Below are positions 34,396 through 45,068 of a stretch of DNA of 64,000 nt, piece by piece. The stretch lies in assembly GCA_963693315.1 (NCBI GenBank), contig OY856188.1:186655487-186719486 (forward strand), written 5' to 3'. Both the position numbers and the translations under genes were made by a program. The DNA is from Diogma glabrata. Lineage: Eukaryota; Arthropoda; Insecta; Diptera; Cylindrotomidae. Under the pieces are notes generated by a model, which was given only the letters and a program-made list of their open reading frames with translations, had not been told where the DNA came from and made no database searches. Every line of letters begins with the position of its first letter. Within the stretch, counting starts at the first letter, position 1.

Positions 34396-35745
34396 ATATT
34401 TTTATAATGTATACTATATTAACCTAATACTGTCCACCGAAAAGTCCACATCTACACTTTTCACCACATGGACGAAGGAGGTCAACACAACACTCAACAT
34501 CTGCATTGACAACGTGCTTATTCCCTCGGTAAAAAAATCCGAGACTGTTGGGGGTCACATTCGATCCACTACTTAAATTCAATGCTCATGCTCAAGAGGT
34601 GAACGCAAGATTGAAAAATAGGAACGATGCTCTGAAGGCACTGGCTGGCAGTTCATGGGGGAAAGACAAAGAAACAATAATAACAACATACAAAGCAATA
34701 GGAAGACCTAATTTAATTATGCGGCACCCATATGGACACCTCAGGTCGCTGACACCCACTGGAATAAGTTACAAGTAACACAAAACGGAGCATTGCGAAC
34801 AGCAACCGGTTTTCATTTGATGGCTCACCGAGATCACCTACACCAAGAATGTAACATATTGCCAGTCCGTCAACACAATGAAATGCTCACCAAACAATAT
34901 CTATGGGCCTGTCACAAAGAGCAAAATCCCTGCAACGACACCTTATCCACAACCACACCACCTAGAGACATAAGGCGTACTGCGAAATGCTTCTTAACTG
35001 ATGTCAGACACAGTGAAATAATAGATAACATTGACGAGCTTACGTATAAAACGGGCTTACAAACGATACACACAAAGGTTGTTGAGGACACATTAAAGAA
35101 CTACGCTCCAAATCGAGTCCTCCAGAGTAAGCCGCCACAGGTCGCTGTAGAAGAGGTCAAACTACCGCGCAGCACCAGATCCACTCTAGCATAGTTAAGA
35201 TCTGGTTGGTCACGCATCTTAAATAATTATATGAGTCGAATTGACCACAACATTGTTGACAAGTGTCCCATATGTGAGGGCACGCCACATGATGTATACC
35301 ACCTATTAAATTGTCCAGGAAAACCAACCAACTTGACGAAGGAAGATTTGTGGTACCGCCCAAGAGCAGTAGCAGAGTTCCTGAATCTGGACATGGAGCC
35401 GGAGGAGTAGCACCGCATCGTCGCTACAACTACAACTACGGGCTTTAAAAACATTCATACCAAAGGCAAAATAAAGAACTACTCCCCGAATCGAGTTCTT
35501 TATAGCAAGCCATCACAAATAGATGCCGAAGAATTAAAACTACCACGCAGTACCAGAACCATCCTAGCGCTGTTAAAATCCGGTTGGTCACGCATCTTAA
35601 ATAACTACATGAGTAGAATTGACAAGGAACCAATTTAATTTTCCAGGAAAACCAACCAACCTGACAAGGAAGATTTGTGGTACCGCCCAAGAGCAGTAGC
35701 AGAGTTCCTGGATCTGAACATGGAGCCGGAGGAGTAGCACCGCTC
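34396..35745 (+). mobile_element. LINE 3' fragments, second cluster
   Basis: 34440-35410 encodes the RNase H/C-terminal part of the same LINE family: GVTFDPLLKFNAHAQEVNAR, HLMAHRDHLHQECNILPV, LPRSTRSTLA, then LRSGWSR after a stop at about 35191, CEGTPHDVYHLLNC and WYRPRAVAEFLNL. A further truncated copy of the 3' end follows at 35443-35745. Both end in short CAA-rich tails. Frameshifts and stops make them inactive. Confidence 0.7.
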
Positions 35746-35749
35746 CGTC

Positions 35750-36290
35750 GCAACAACAATATCAAAATTATATGATCTCCTTCGATGATTTCCAAACCGG
35801 AAACCACAGTAAATGCGCAAACAAATTTAACATAATTACCACTAACAGATTAGCAACGTAAACATAAAAGACCAGATTTAAATCTAAGTGTTTGGTGTGT
35901 TATTTCAAGTGTCTGAAGCAACGACGGAAATCGTCCCGAGCAAAAACTCAACGGTTTACGTCCAATACATACTTTTCTTTGCATATGTCTTAGAAAAAAC
36001 TAACAGGCGAGTCCTGTACAACTGGCTGGAGTCGGAAACTGAAAAGCAGAGTTTTTAAATATTCTAGTAATATTTTATGCAAAATGAACCACTTGAGAAC
36101 AAAAGTTGGATTAGGATCATCACGTGCCGATCATAATCACCTTAAGCCGTTCCATAAACCAAATAAAATCCGAGAAGAAGACATACATTAATTTTAACAA
36201 AGCAGACTGGAATAATTTTAAAACTTTAACTGAAATTGAATTTAGTAAGCAATTTTCACCACTTAACTAGCTTCTCAAGATAGACGGGTC
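35750..36290 (+). mobile_element. LINE endonuclease C-terminal fragment
   Basis: The plus strand resembles the end of a LINE endonuclease (SRADHNHLKPFHKPNKIREE, NKADWNNFKTL). It is preceded by a piece also present at 37590 (ATGATCTCCTTCGATGAT). Stops abound. Confidence 0.45.
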
Positions 36291-37260
36291 CTATCCTTCT
36301 CAGGATAGACGACGCCCCAATTCCAACCAAGAATCATCACAACAATCGACGAAAGGTGCAAATCCGTCGCTCCATTTTTTTAGGTAAAGAAACAGCTGTT
36401 ACTGGCCTCACTGCTTCGGAGTGTTTGACATGGCTGGTATTGAGTTCTTCAAATCCAGGACCAACTAAAATATAGCACTGTACAATATGTAAAAAAATCT
36501 TAAGAGCAGACATAACATCTATTCAGTGTAACACCTGTGAGGAATGGTGCCACCTCAAGAACTGCTAAGGTCTTGTCACACACAAGCAAAGGATCAAGAA
36601 CTTCACAGCGCCATGTTGTCAAGTATCAAATCTATATCAAGTGAACACGCTACCGGAAACCTAGAGCGATTAAAAATTATGCACAAAATAGATGACATAA
36701 TAAACATTATGTGCAATAACAATATTCTAGTTACGGTTCTTTAAGAAACCAATTTGAAACACTCATTCATGAGACGAAAGCATTGCTGATCAAAAAGACA
36801 GCTCCAGTTTTGGAGTTCTCAACGAATCATACCAACAAGGGCAAACAAATAACTCATACTCTTCTCCAGGTGTCACCCTTGCCAGCATGTCACTAATGCC
36901 AATTGCAGAGTGGAGAACAGAAATTTCATTCGGATCAGATCACGTATTAAGACATCTACGTAAACTCCACACTCACAACCTGGAGGATATCATATTTTCC
37001 GAAGAAGTTGAGAATGCAATAAGAAAAATTAAGTCATCAGAATCTATAGGACCAGACGGCATCTCAGCCATCATGCTCAAAAACATAGGACCCAAAAGAT
37101 TGAACTACCTCCCTACTACACTCAAAACATCTTTAAATACTCTCGAGTCTCGAGGTACCAAATATATGGAAAACGGCCAGAATCAGCCCCATTTTAAAAC
37201 CTGGAAAAAGCCAGCCCCATTTTAAAACCTGGGCATGGAGCTGGATTAGCAAAACAACCG
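36291..37260 (+). mobile_element. LINE 5' fragment with NPGP and PHD-like finger, plus RT piece
   Basis: At 36452-36463 the frame encodes N-P-G-P, followed in frame by HCTICKKI...IQCNTCEEWCHLKNC (36475-36570). This is a C2..C2..WCH-type zinc finger found at the start of some LINE proteins. A TAG at 36470 lies between them. From 36985 the fragment EEVENAIRKIKSSESIGPDGIS belongs to the reverse transcriptase fingers, so a large internal part is deleted. Confidence 0.6.
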
Positions 37261-37289
37261 TTATAACAACAATAACTTAACGTCCTATC

Positions 37290-38600
37290 TCGGGAAAAAA
37301 ATCGTGTTGTTGTATAATAAAGCTAGATCTCGCCTGGTAGAATTCAAAAAGTCAAACTTAGCTTTCCACATGAAGCGTGTTCGTTTGCCACACAAAGAGA
37401 TGACATCCGCAAGGCAGATCCTGCAGACTCCAGAATTCCAGATCTAAATAAGTGAATTAACGAGTTGGTAACGGAGCATAAAAAAATAAATGGAAGAAAT
37501 TAGTGAGTAAATCAAGCCTTGGCACAATTAACAGTCTTTGGAAGGTCATCAAGGGCCTAACTCGACTTCAAACAAACTCAACATAATTTGCATGATCTCC
37601 TTCGATGATATCCTAACCGAAAACCACAAGAAATGCACAAACAAATTTAAAATACACTTTGCAGAAAAACTAAGTGAACATGAGAAGGAACCCAGGTCAC
37701 TTTTAAGAAATCTATGTAAACTTAAAACAAACAATCTGGAGGGTATAATATTTTCTAAAGAAGAAGTTGAGAATGTTATAAGGAAAATTAAGTCATCAAA
37801 AGCTATAGGACCCGACGGCATCTGAGCCATCATGCTGAAACAAATTGGACCCAAAGGATTGAACTACTTCACTACTACACTCAATACATGTTCAAATAAC
37901 CTCCAGATTACCAAATATCTGGAAAACAGCAACAATCAGTCCTTTCTAAAACATCATCCTTTCATCGGTCGCAAAACTTATTGCAGCACTTCTTCCTCAG
38001 CTGACTAAATCTTGCAACTTGGTGCCACACCAACATGGATTCCGGAGAGCACAAAGTATAACCACTGCGCTTCACAGAAAACCAGTTCAATGATGGTCTG
38101 ACTGAACCAACACAACAACAACCCTGTGCTAGAACAATCTTAGAGGGACTCGAACTATCAAAAGCATTCGACACAGTGTCGCACGCTGCACTAGTGGATG
38201 ATATCCTAAACAATAATTTGCAAGATCTTATAAAGCGCGTGTTGTGCAACTACCTCAGAAGGTCTCCAAACATAAGTTGAGTTCCATAGTTGCAAGTACA
38301 AGATGAGAGTGCTAAGATAAAGTGCTACTCAAGGTGGTGTTCTCTCAACTTTATTAATCTCTTCTTAAGCAGCTTACCTGCCGCACCAAAATGAATAACC
38401 ATCACATCATATGCAACAGGAAACAACCTAGAGCACTCACGCGGCACGATGTTGACCACCTATTCAGATGTTCTGAGAATTAATTCAACCCACCTGACGA
38501 TGGAAGATTTAAGGTACAGCATATGGCAGGAGCATATTTCCTGAACCTGGGGCCATGGGATTAGCACCACACTCGTGGTTTCAACAACTCCTTGACGCTC
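37290..38600 (+). mobile_element. Degenerate LINE reverse transcriptase fragment
   Basis: Pieces in order: EKEPRSLLRNLC, EEVENVIRKIKSSKAIGPDGI with a stop directly after (37823), KLIAALLLPQLTK and a VPHQHGFRRAQSITTALH region at about 38030. Then SKAFDTVSH at about 38160 and the family 3' end (WYRP-like, CAACAAC) at 38500-38590. Many stops and frame changes are present. Confidence 0.65.
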
Positions 38601-39420
38601 CTATTGGGGAAGAAAAATTTAAAGAAATTTTTAAGAAAAGTAGAGCTCGCTACATTCAGGCTGGTAGAATTCAAAAGGTCAACCCAAACTTTCCATCGGA
38701 AGTGTGTGCGCTAGCCACAAAATGAGATGACATGCGCAAGGCAGGTGCAGCTGACTTCAGAATCCCGGACCTGAAAATGCGAATTAAGAAGTTAACGCAA
38801 CAGAAAATAAATAAATGGAGAGATAAGTAATAATCAAGTCTTGGCCCATTTTAAACTTTTTACAATTATGGGCCTAACTCATCTTCGACAATCTCAAAAC
38901 AACTGCATGATCTATTTCGATAATATCCCAACCGTAGACCACAGGAAATGTCAAACAAATTTACATAGAATTTACAGTAAAAGCAACAAACATGAGAGAC
39001 CAGACTGGGATAAACCTAAGTGTTTGGGTTACATTTTCAAACGGGATGAAGCTCCTATAGTTATAATAACTACACTTTCAAAACGAGTAACAATTGGTTT
39101 CATAGCAATCAAGCAGTCTTAACAACAAAAAGATTACGTGTCGATTTTAATCACCTTGAGCCGTCCGTTCCATAATCACTTTATGCCGTTCTAAAAACCA
39201 AATAAAATCTGATAAAACATAGATTAATTTTAACAAACCAGACTGGGATAATTTTACAACTCCTCGAATATATTAAAATGATTCCTTCGATGATATCCCA
39301 ACTGGAAACCACAAGAAATGCGCAAACAAATTTAACATACTTACCATTTACAGAGTAGCAACATAGACATAAAACACCAGATTCAAACCTAAGTGTTTGG
39401 TCAGTAATTTCAAGCCAAGC
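38601..39420 (+). mobile_element. LINE endonuclease-region fragment
   Basis: The plus strand reads IQAGRIQKVNPNFPSEVCALA and DFRIPDLKMRIKKLTQQKIN, the linker between endonuclease and reverse transcriptase in this LINE family. The block at 37360-37480 is a second version of the same sequence. It decays after 39130. Confidence 0.5.
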
Positions 39421-39840
39421 AAAATCTCAAAGGGTCACTAAGTAAACTACTAAATAATAAAAATTAAGGCTATATATATTCTCTTTTAAAACAATCACGG
39501 ATCAGCAAAGCCATTTTGTTATCCATCTGGAATTAACGTTGCACACTTTTGATCATCTTCAAATTGAACCCAAATCACTCACTTCCTACAAGAACAAGAA
39601 CACGGACTGAAAATATAAGTAAAATATGTGGTAATCATCAAATGAAAGAGGTGAGAGCCAGCCGACTATTACAAGAATTCGCACTGGTATTCTACAATTA
39701 TATTCACTTACCAGGATCACATTTTGTTATAACTATGTTTTCTTTCCAGGATCACATTTTGTCGGCAGTGTTGAATAAATAAACTGAAAAGATATTTTAT
39801 TTATGTTTAGTACACCAAAATTCATCGTTTATGTGTTAAA

Positions 39841-40330
39841 TTACCTTAGGTTTTTTAGTAACGTTGTCATGTAAATTAAACAAATAGCATTTGCGGTATG
39901 TGACCATAATATATCAACAATACCGGTTTCATAATCATACATTAGCAATAGTGCGCCTCCGTATTTCTCATCAGTATTCGACAAATATGTTGAATCTAAA
40001 AAACTTTCTTGAAAAGCTTTATGCAATGATGTAACAGGACATTTACAAGCCATTTTTATAAATTTCACACTTTCTAAGATATTCCATTTCTTGTTTTGCA
40101 TATGGCAACTGTTCTTGATTGGGTTGGCCAGCAACCAAAGCCATATGAAGCAGCTTTTCTAATACGATTTGAACCTTTTAATATTATCACTATCACATCA
40201 CCAGACGCTATTACCGTAACTATCACAAACAAAAGCACGAACTGTATCCAATAATGTTAACTTAATATTATTTAATTCTTCTAATAATTAAAATGTTTTT
40301 ATACCTTCACTAGATAAAATCATTGGCAGA
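39841..40330 (-). pseudogene. Unrecognised decayed coding fragment
   Basis: The minus strand carries a protein-like frame ending KYGGALLLMYDYETGIVDILW then SHTANAICLIYMTTLLKNL, with a GTAATT donor-like site after it. Upstream in the same and neighbouring frames are IKLTLLDTVRAFVCDSYG and MALVAGQPNQEQLPYAKQEM. Two or three stops and one frameshift separate the pieces. It does not resemble LINE or hAT proteins I know. It could be a copied host exon. Function unknown. Confidence 0.35.
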
Positions 40331-40559
40331 AAAAGTCCAAATTTAAAAAAAGCTGTGATTGTTTATATCAATTATATTTATAAATACATATATGTTTCAT
40401 TTTTCTATTTCAACGAAACGCACTTTATACAGTAAAATAATAAAAAAAATAAATAATAGTTTTGATGATTACTAAATTCAATTGAGATATTGTTCGTTTC
40501 GTTGAAATGAAAAAATGAAATAGATATGTCAAAATAATTTAAAATATATTAAAGGTGGG

Positions 40560-40880
40560 TTTTATAGCATGTTTGATGGTATATGTAAGTTTTGTTTTAA
40601 TTTTATAGTTACTGAAAATAAAAGTTCTCATCTTATAACTTTTTATGGCAGTAAAGTTGTATCAAAACATATTTCTTCAGTAAAGTTGTATCAACTCGCA
40701 AGATTTTGTCAGTAAAATTTACTGAAAAAATTGGGTGTCACTCTCTAACAAATGTTAAAGTTGTATTTTTTCTCTCGCTTGTTTTACTGACAGTATTTCA
40801 TTTTCCATATAAATGCAGCTTATAACGTCAAATTGAAAACCAATGTATCTTTACACTTATTTTTTAACTATGCATATTAA
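40560..40880. repeat. Inner right arm of the large hAT-type element
   Basis: CAGTAAA-TTTACTG palindromic boxes recur here. The block CATTTTCCATATAAATGC is the inverse of GCATTTACATGGGAAATG at about 24014-24031. This is paired-arm sequence rather than coding DNA. Confidence 0.5.
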
Positions 40881-41031
40881 ATGAAACAATTTTTTTAATT
40901 GTAAATAATAAATTTAATAATTCCGAACAACTTCCATTTACAGGGATTAAACCCAAAATTATCCGATTCAGTGATATTAAAATATATTTGAAGATCCATA
41001 AATATTTTGTTGTTGACGTCAGTTCATTCGT

Positions 41032-41450
41032 CTAGGGATATGCTAAACTTTTTGTTACTGTTTTTAATAAATTAATTTTAGCTTTTATAGTTCCGAAAAA
41101 CTTAATGATTAGTTCTTTTACATTTGAAGGATTTTTCGGAAAATTGTTTGTCGAATAAAGCTTTTTTTTTGTAACTCTGTGGAAGGAAAACCCATCAACA
41201 GCCACTAATTGAGCAATTGCTTCACAGTTCACTCATCGACGGACACTGCCTTGACATGAATTTATCGATATTTTGCATATCACTGTTGATTTGCATATCA
41301 CTGAATACTTCTTCCAACTGTGCCCGGCTCTGGATGTTTTCTTTTCAAAGAATGTATGGCATTGAAATGTCGATGAAGACCAGTAGTTGCAGATCCTTAC
41401 ATAATATCGTTTTACCACAAATATTGCAGTTTTAATGAATCCTTATTGTT
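41032..41450 (-). pseudogene. hAT transposase N-terminal remnant (BED finger region)
   Basis: The minus strand at about 41430-41330 shows a broken BED-type finger: CNICGKTI then TTGLHRHFNAIHS in a shifted frame. From 41232 it reads CEAIAQLVAVDGFSFHRVTK then FPKNPSNVKELIIKF. The first of these is the well-conserved N-terminal block of many hAT transposases. At least two frameshifts are present. It may be what is left of the transposase of the 18.4-kb element, as it lies 0.9 kb inside its right end. Confidence 0.55.
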
Positions 41451-41547
41451 TTTGGTAAAATGTTTTCAAACATCATCGTATTGATTTGGGTTGAAATTTG
41501 TTGAAAATGGTTAAATTTTTTAAAACAATTTTACTTACTATTAGCAT

Positions 41548-42018
41548 TTTCGATTAAGAACCAGTTCATAACTAGTTCTTTTTTTTTTCAATACAAAAAA
41601 AATATTTCCCCTCCAAATCATGTTCGATTGAAGCAAAATAAAAAAACTAGTTCTGAACTGGTTGTGATTTTTTTCCCCTTTTGAAGAACTAGTTTTATTT
41701 TCAGTTATTTTTGAGTTTTACTCATACTATGACAAAAAGTACACACAACAAACGTTAAATCAAAACGTTATCATTATAACGCAGCATCATATAAATAATT
41801 TTATTTTATTTTTAGTTATTTAACATATATATTATGAAATTAGATTTTTTTACAAAATGTATTGTTTTTTTTATTGCTTTTCAAATATTCCAAAATAAAA
41901 GAATTAATAAAATAACCAATTCAATTTACTCATACAATAACACTGAATGTTTGCATGTTCGATTGAAAAAAAGAACTCGTTAAGAACTAGTTATTAACAA
42001 GTTCTCCAATCGAAAACG
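41548..42018. mobile_element. MITE with AAGAACTAGTT subterminal repeats
   Basis: The left end TTTTCGATTAAGAAC..GTTCATAACTAGTTCTT is mirrored at the right by AAGAACTAGTTATTAAC..GTTC-CCAATCGAAAA. A further inverted pair of the same motif lies inside at about 41630-41700. The 471-bp unit has no coding capacity. No target duplication was found. Confidence 0.55.
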
Positions 42019-42219
42019 ACAATATATATGTTGTTTCTTGAAATTTTTTTGTTTCTGATTGTTTTGTTTTTCATACAAAACTATTTAAAATGCAATGGTG
42101 CATAAATCTACCTTACCATAATTTTAGTTCTCTTTTGTTCCGAAAAGCGCAAACATTTATTAAATTTGTAAATTCGTTTTTAGTAAATTCGACGTTTAAT
42201 TTCTTAAATAAAGGAAACA

Positions 42220-42323
42220 TATTTTTCTCGAGAAAAATAAAAATTTTCTCGAGAAATGGAGATTAGATTTTTGTTAAATTTCTCGAGAAATTCTCGAGAA
42301 ATATTTCTCGAGAAGAAACACTG
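42220..42323. repeat. TTTCTCGAGAAA subterminal array
   Basis: Five or more copies of TTTCTCGAGAAA or close variants form a run of XhoI-type CTCGAG palindromes. They are matched by a similar run at 23930-24000 at the other end of the large element. Confidence 0.8.
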
Positions 42324-42331
42324 AATGGGGC

Positions 42332-44130
42332 TGTATCGTTTTTTTCCGATAGAATGTTTGTATCGCTTTAATCGTTTCCTATCGTTTTTTGGTAGATTAT
42401 CTGAATCGTTTTCAATTGGTTATTATACATTATTTTATTTTCTGTTAATTCCTATCCGTTTTGATCGTTTCTTATCGTAAAAGCCGAATTTTAGTGCAAT
42501 ATCCTATCGTTTTGAATCGTTTTCAATGGGGTTTTTCACATTTTTTTTCTGTTAATTCCTATCCGTTTTAATCGTTTCTTATCGTAAAAGCCGAATTTTA
42601 GTGCAATATCCTATCGTTTTCAATGGGTTTTTTCACATTATTTTTTTTTGTTTATTCCTATCCGTTTTAATCGTTTCTTATCGTAAAAGCCGAGTTTTAG
42701 TGCAATATCCTATCGTTTTGAATCGTTTTCAATGGGGTTTTTCACATTTTTTTTTCTGTTAATTCCTATCCGTTTTAATCGTTTCTTATCGTAAAAGCCG
42801 ACTTTTAGTGCAATATCCTATCGTTTTGAATCGTTTTCAATGGGTGTTTTCACATTAATTTTTTTTGGTTATTCCTAACCGTTTTAATCGTTTCTTATCG
42901 TAGAAGCCGAGTTTTAGTGCAATATCCTATCGTTTTGAATGGGTTTTTTCACATTATTTTTTTTTGTTTATTCCTATCCGTTTTAATCGTTTTTAGTGCA
43001 ATATATATCCTACCGTTTTGAATCGTTTTCAATGGGTTTTTTCACATTATTTATTTTTTGTTTATTCCTATCCGTTTTAATTGTTTCTTATCGTAAAAGC
43101 CGAATTTTAGTGCAATATCCTATCGTTCTGAATCGTTTTCAATGGGTTTTTTCACATTATTTATTTTTTGTTTATTCCTATCCGTTTTAATCGTTTCTTA
43201 TCGTAAAAGCCGAATTTTAGTGCAATATCCTATCGTTCTGAATCGTTTTTAATGGGTTTTTTCACATTATTTATTTTTTGTTTATTCCTATCCGTTTTGC
43301 TCGTTTCTTATCGTAAAATCCGAATTTTAGTGCAATATCCTATCGTTTTGAATCGTTTTAAATGGGGGTTTCCACATTTTGTTTTCTGTTAATTCCTATC
43401 CGTTTTAATCGTTTCTTATCGTAAAAGCCGACTTTTAGTGCAATATCCTATCGTTTTGAATCGTTTTCAATGTGTTTTTTCACATTATTTTTTTGTGGTA
43501 ATTCCTATCCGTTTTAATCGTTTCTTATCGTAAAAGCCGAGTTTTAGTGCAATATCCTATCGTTTTGAATGGTTTTTTCACATTATTTTTTTTTGTTTAT
43601 TCCTATCCGTTTTAATCGTTTTTAGTGCAATATCCTATCGTTTTGAATCGTTTTCAATGGGGTTTTTCACATTATTTATTTTTTGTTTATTCCTATCCGT
43701 TTTATTTGTTTCTTATCGTAAAAGCCGAATTTTAGTGAATATCCTATCGTTTTGAATCGTTTTCAATGGGTTTTTTAACATTATTTATTTTTTGTTTATT
43801 CCTATCCGTTTTAATCGTTTCTTATCGTAAAAGCCGAATTTAAGCGCAATATCCTATCGTTTTGAATCGTTTTTAATGGGTTTTTTCACGTTATTTTTTT
43901 TTGTTTATTCCTATCCGTTTTGCTCGTTTCTTATCGTAAAAGCCGAGTTCTAGTGCAATATCCTATCGTTTTGAATCGTGTTCAATGGGTTTTTTCACAT
44001 TATTTTTTTTGTTTATTCCTATCCGTTTTAATCGTTTTTTATCGTAAAAGGCGAATTTTAGTGCAATATCCTATCGTTCTGAATCGTTTTCAATGGGTTT
44101 TTTCACATTATTTTTTTTTCTGTTTAGAAA
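42332..44130. repeat. TATCG/CCGTTTT minisatellite with higher-order repeat
   Basis: Sixteen monomers of 90-110 bp are marked by CCTATCCGTTTT (CCG at 42456, 42563, 42662, 42770, 42879, 42978, 43072, 43182, 43292, 43400, 43509, 43607, 43697, 43806, 43915, 44023). Each continues TTATCGTAAAAGCCGA, AGTGCAATATCCTATCG and TTTTTCACATT. Variant monomers repeat in the same order six units apart (GACTTT, GAGTTT, short unit, ATTGTTT/TTTGTTT, plain, TTTGCTCG), spacing 623-630 bp. Open frames inside are repeat artefacts. Confidence 0.9.
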
Positions 44131-44215
44131 TTTATAACAAAGCTAACATGAAACATCAATACGTTGCCGAAAAATCATAACAGATCATAAATTAATATAA
44201 TTTAGTGAAGTGATG

Positions 44216-44345
44216 ATGGGTAGCGGAATCCGAAATTACCCGCCTGGGTAATGCTGACAGAATTAGGTTGGTGTATTGGAGACAAGCAGAGTAAAAACTG
44301 CTTAGTCAATGACGCTACATTACAGCGAATTGGCGCCTTAAAACC
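44216..44345 (+). mobile_element. RTE-type LINE 5' fragment
   Basis: GGTAATGCTGACAGAATTAGG through AATTGGCGCCTTAAAAC matches the segment just upstream of the endonuclease in both TIR elements (22535-22625 and 50350-50455). Here it lacks the TIR element's own ends. It is an independent remnant of the source LINE. Confidence 0.55.
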
Positions 44346-44361
44346 AATGCTTTCATTCATG

Positions 44362-45039
44362 CAGAATGGGTTAATTTAATTTACTCATACATAACCAATA
44401 CATTTTGCATAAATGTTTTCCATATTGAAACTAATGCAAAGGAATGGATTAAAGAATGAGTTAACTAATACATTTTGCATAAATTAATGCAAATTAAATT
44501 TGTTATAGAATGAGTTCACTAATACAAATGTTCACATATCCAAATTAATGCAAGTATGAATTAAAGGTCGAGGAGTGGCCAATGATTCATGTACTTTGAA
44601 TATTGTTTTCTAGAAAAGTACAGTGGGAAACAACTACTGATTAGCAGAAGTTTCTACTTATTTATTTTGGATATAAATAAGCGAACAAAATATCAGATAG
44701 TCAGTTTATTTTTGCAATTGAAAGTGTTTATAAATATTCGCAAGTATAAGGAATAATCGGGTGGTACTTCAGCCTGGGTACTAATAGTGAAAGAATTTGA
44801 ACCTTGTGGAATAGTAAATACAGATTTTACGATTCCGAATATTATTAATTCAAATTGTGGAAAAGCGGTGAAATTTATCGTACATAAATTAGAGAGGACC
44901 CTAGAATTTATTGTACTTAAAATCAAAAGTTGCTGTAATTTGTTGATAAATAAAGTTGGAGATTTTGTTAATTAAAGATCCGTCTTTTTACTGTCGTATT
45001 TGCTCAATAATCGAAAAGAACCGACGCAGAGTCGTTACA
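44362..45039 (+). repeat. 5' LTR of gypsy element A (5'-truncated)
   Basis: 678 bp, starting at CAGAATGGG, ending TCGTTACA. The first 18 bases present in the 3' LTR (TGTAATAAACTTCGACC) are missing. It is otherwise nearly identical to 46781-47467. Confidence 0.88.
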
Positions 45040-45068
45040 GTGGTGTCAGAAGTGGGATTATTGAAACA

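Larger units (their letters stand above)
23911..42323. mobile_element. Candidate 18.4-kb hAT-type element with nested cargo
   Basis: The left end is TACTGTTCCTGATTTCTCGA. The right end, read inward, is CAGTGTTTCTTCTCGAGAAA. Each is followed by an array of TTTCTCGAGAAA units (23930-24000 and 42220-42315), in mirror image. The 8-bp AATGGGGC on both sides and the CAGTG-like terminus fit the hAT superfamily, where subterminal repeats bind transposase. Further inverted blocks at 24014-24130 and 40690-40815 (GCATTTA-ATGG-AAATGA and CAGTAAATTTTACTG) support paired arms. A BED/hAT N-terminal remnant lies at 41030-41450. The interior holds copia, a Nup50 fragment, LINE pieces and unknown gene-like pieces. 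Borders are good; a single mobilised unit of this size is inference. Confidence 0.55.

Noticed and set aside
23911..42323. Polinton/Maverick giant transposon
   Set aside because: The size fits, but there is no protein-primed PolB, capsid or retroviral-like integrase, and 8-bp duplications with CTCGAG arrays point to hAT instead. The family-B polymerase in the window is cellular POLE.
42332..44130. CRISPR array
   Set aside because: Whole monomers repeat with no unique spacers, the genome is eukaryotic and there are no cas genes.
42996..44180. Repetitive open frames in the minisatellite
   Set aside because: The peptides simply repeat the monomer; no start context, no variation pattern of a protein.
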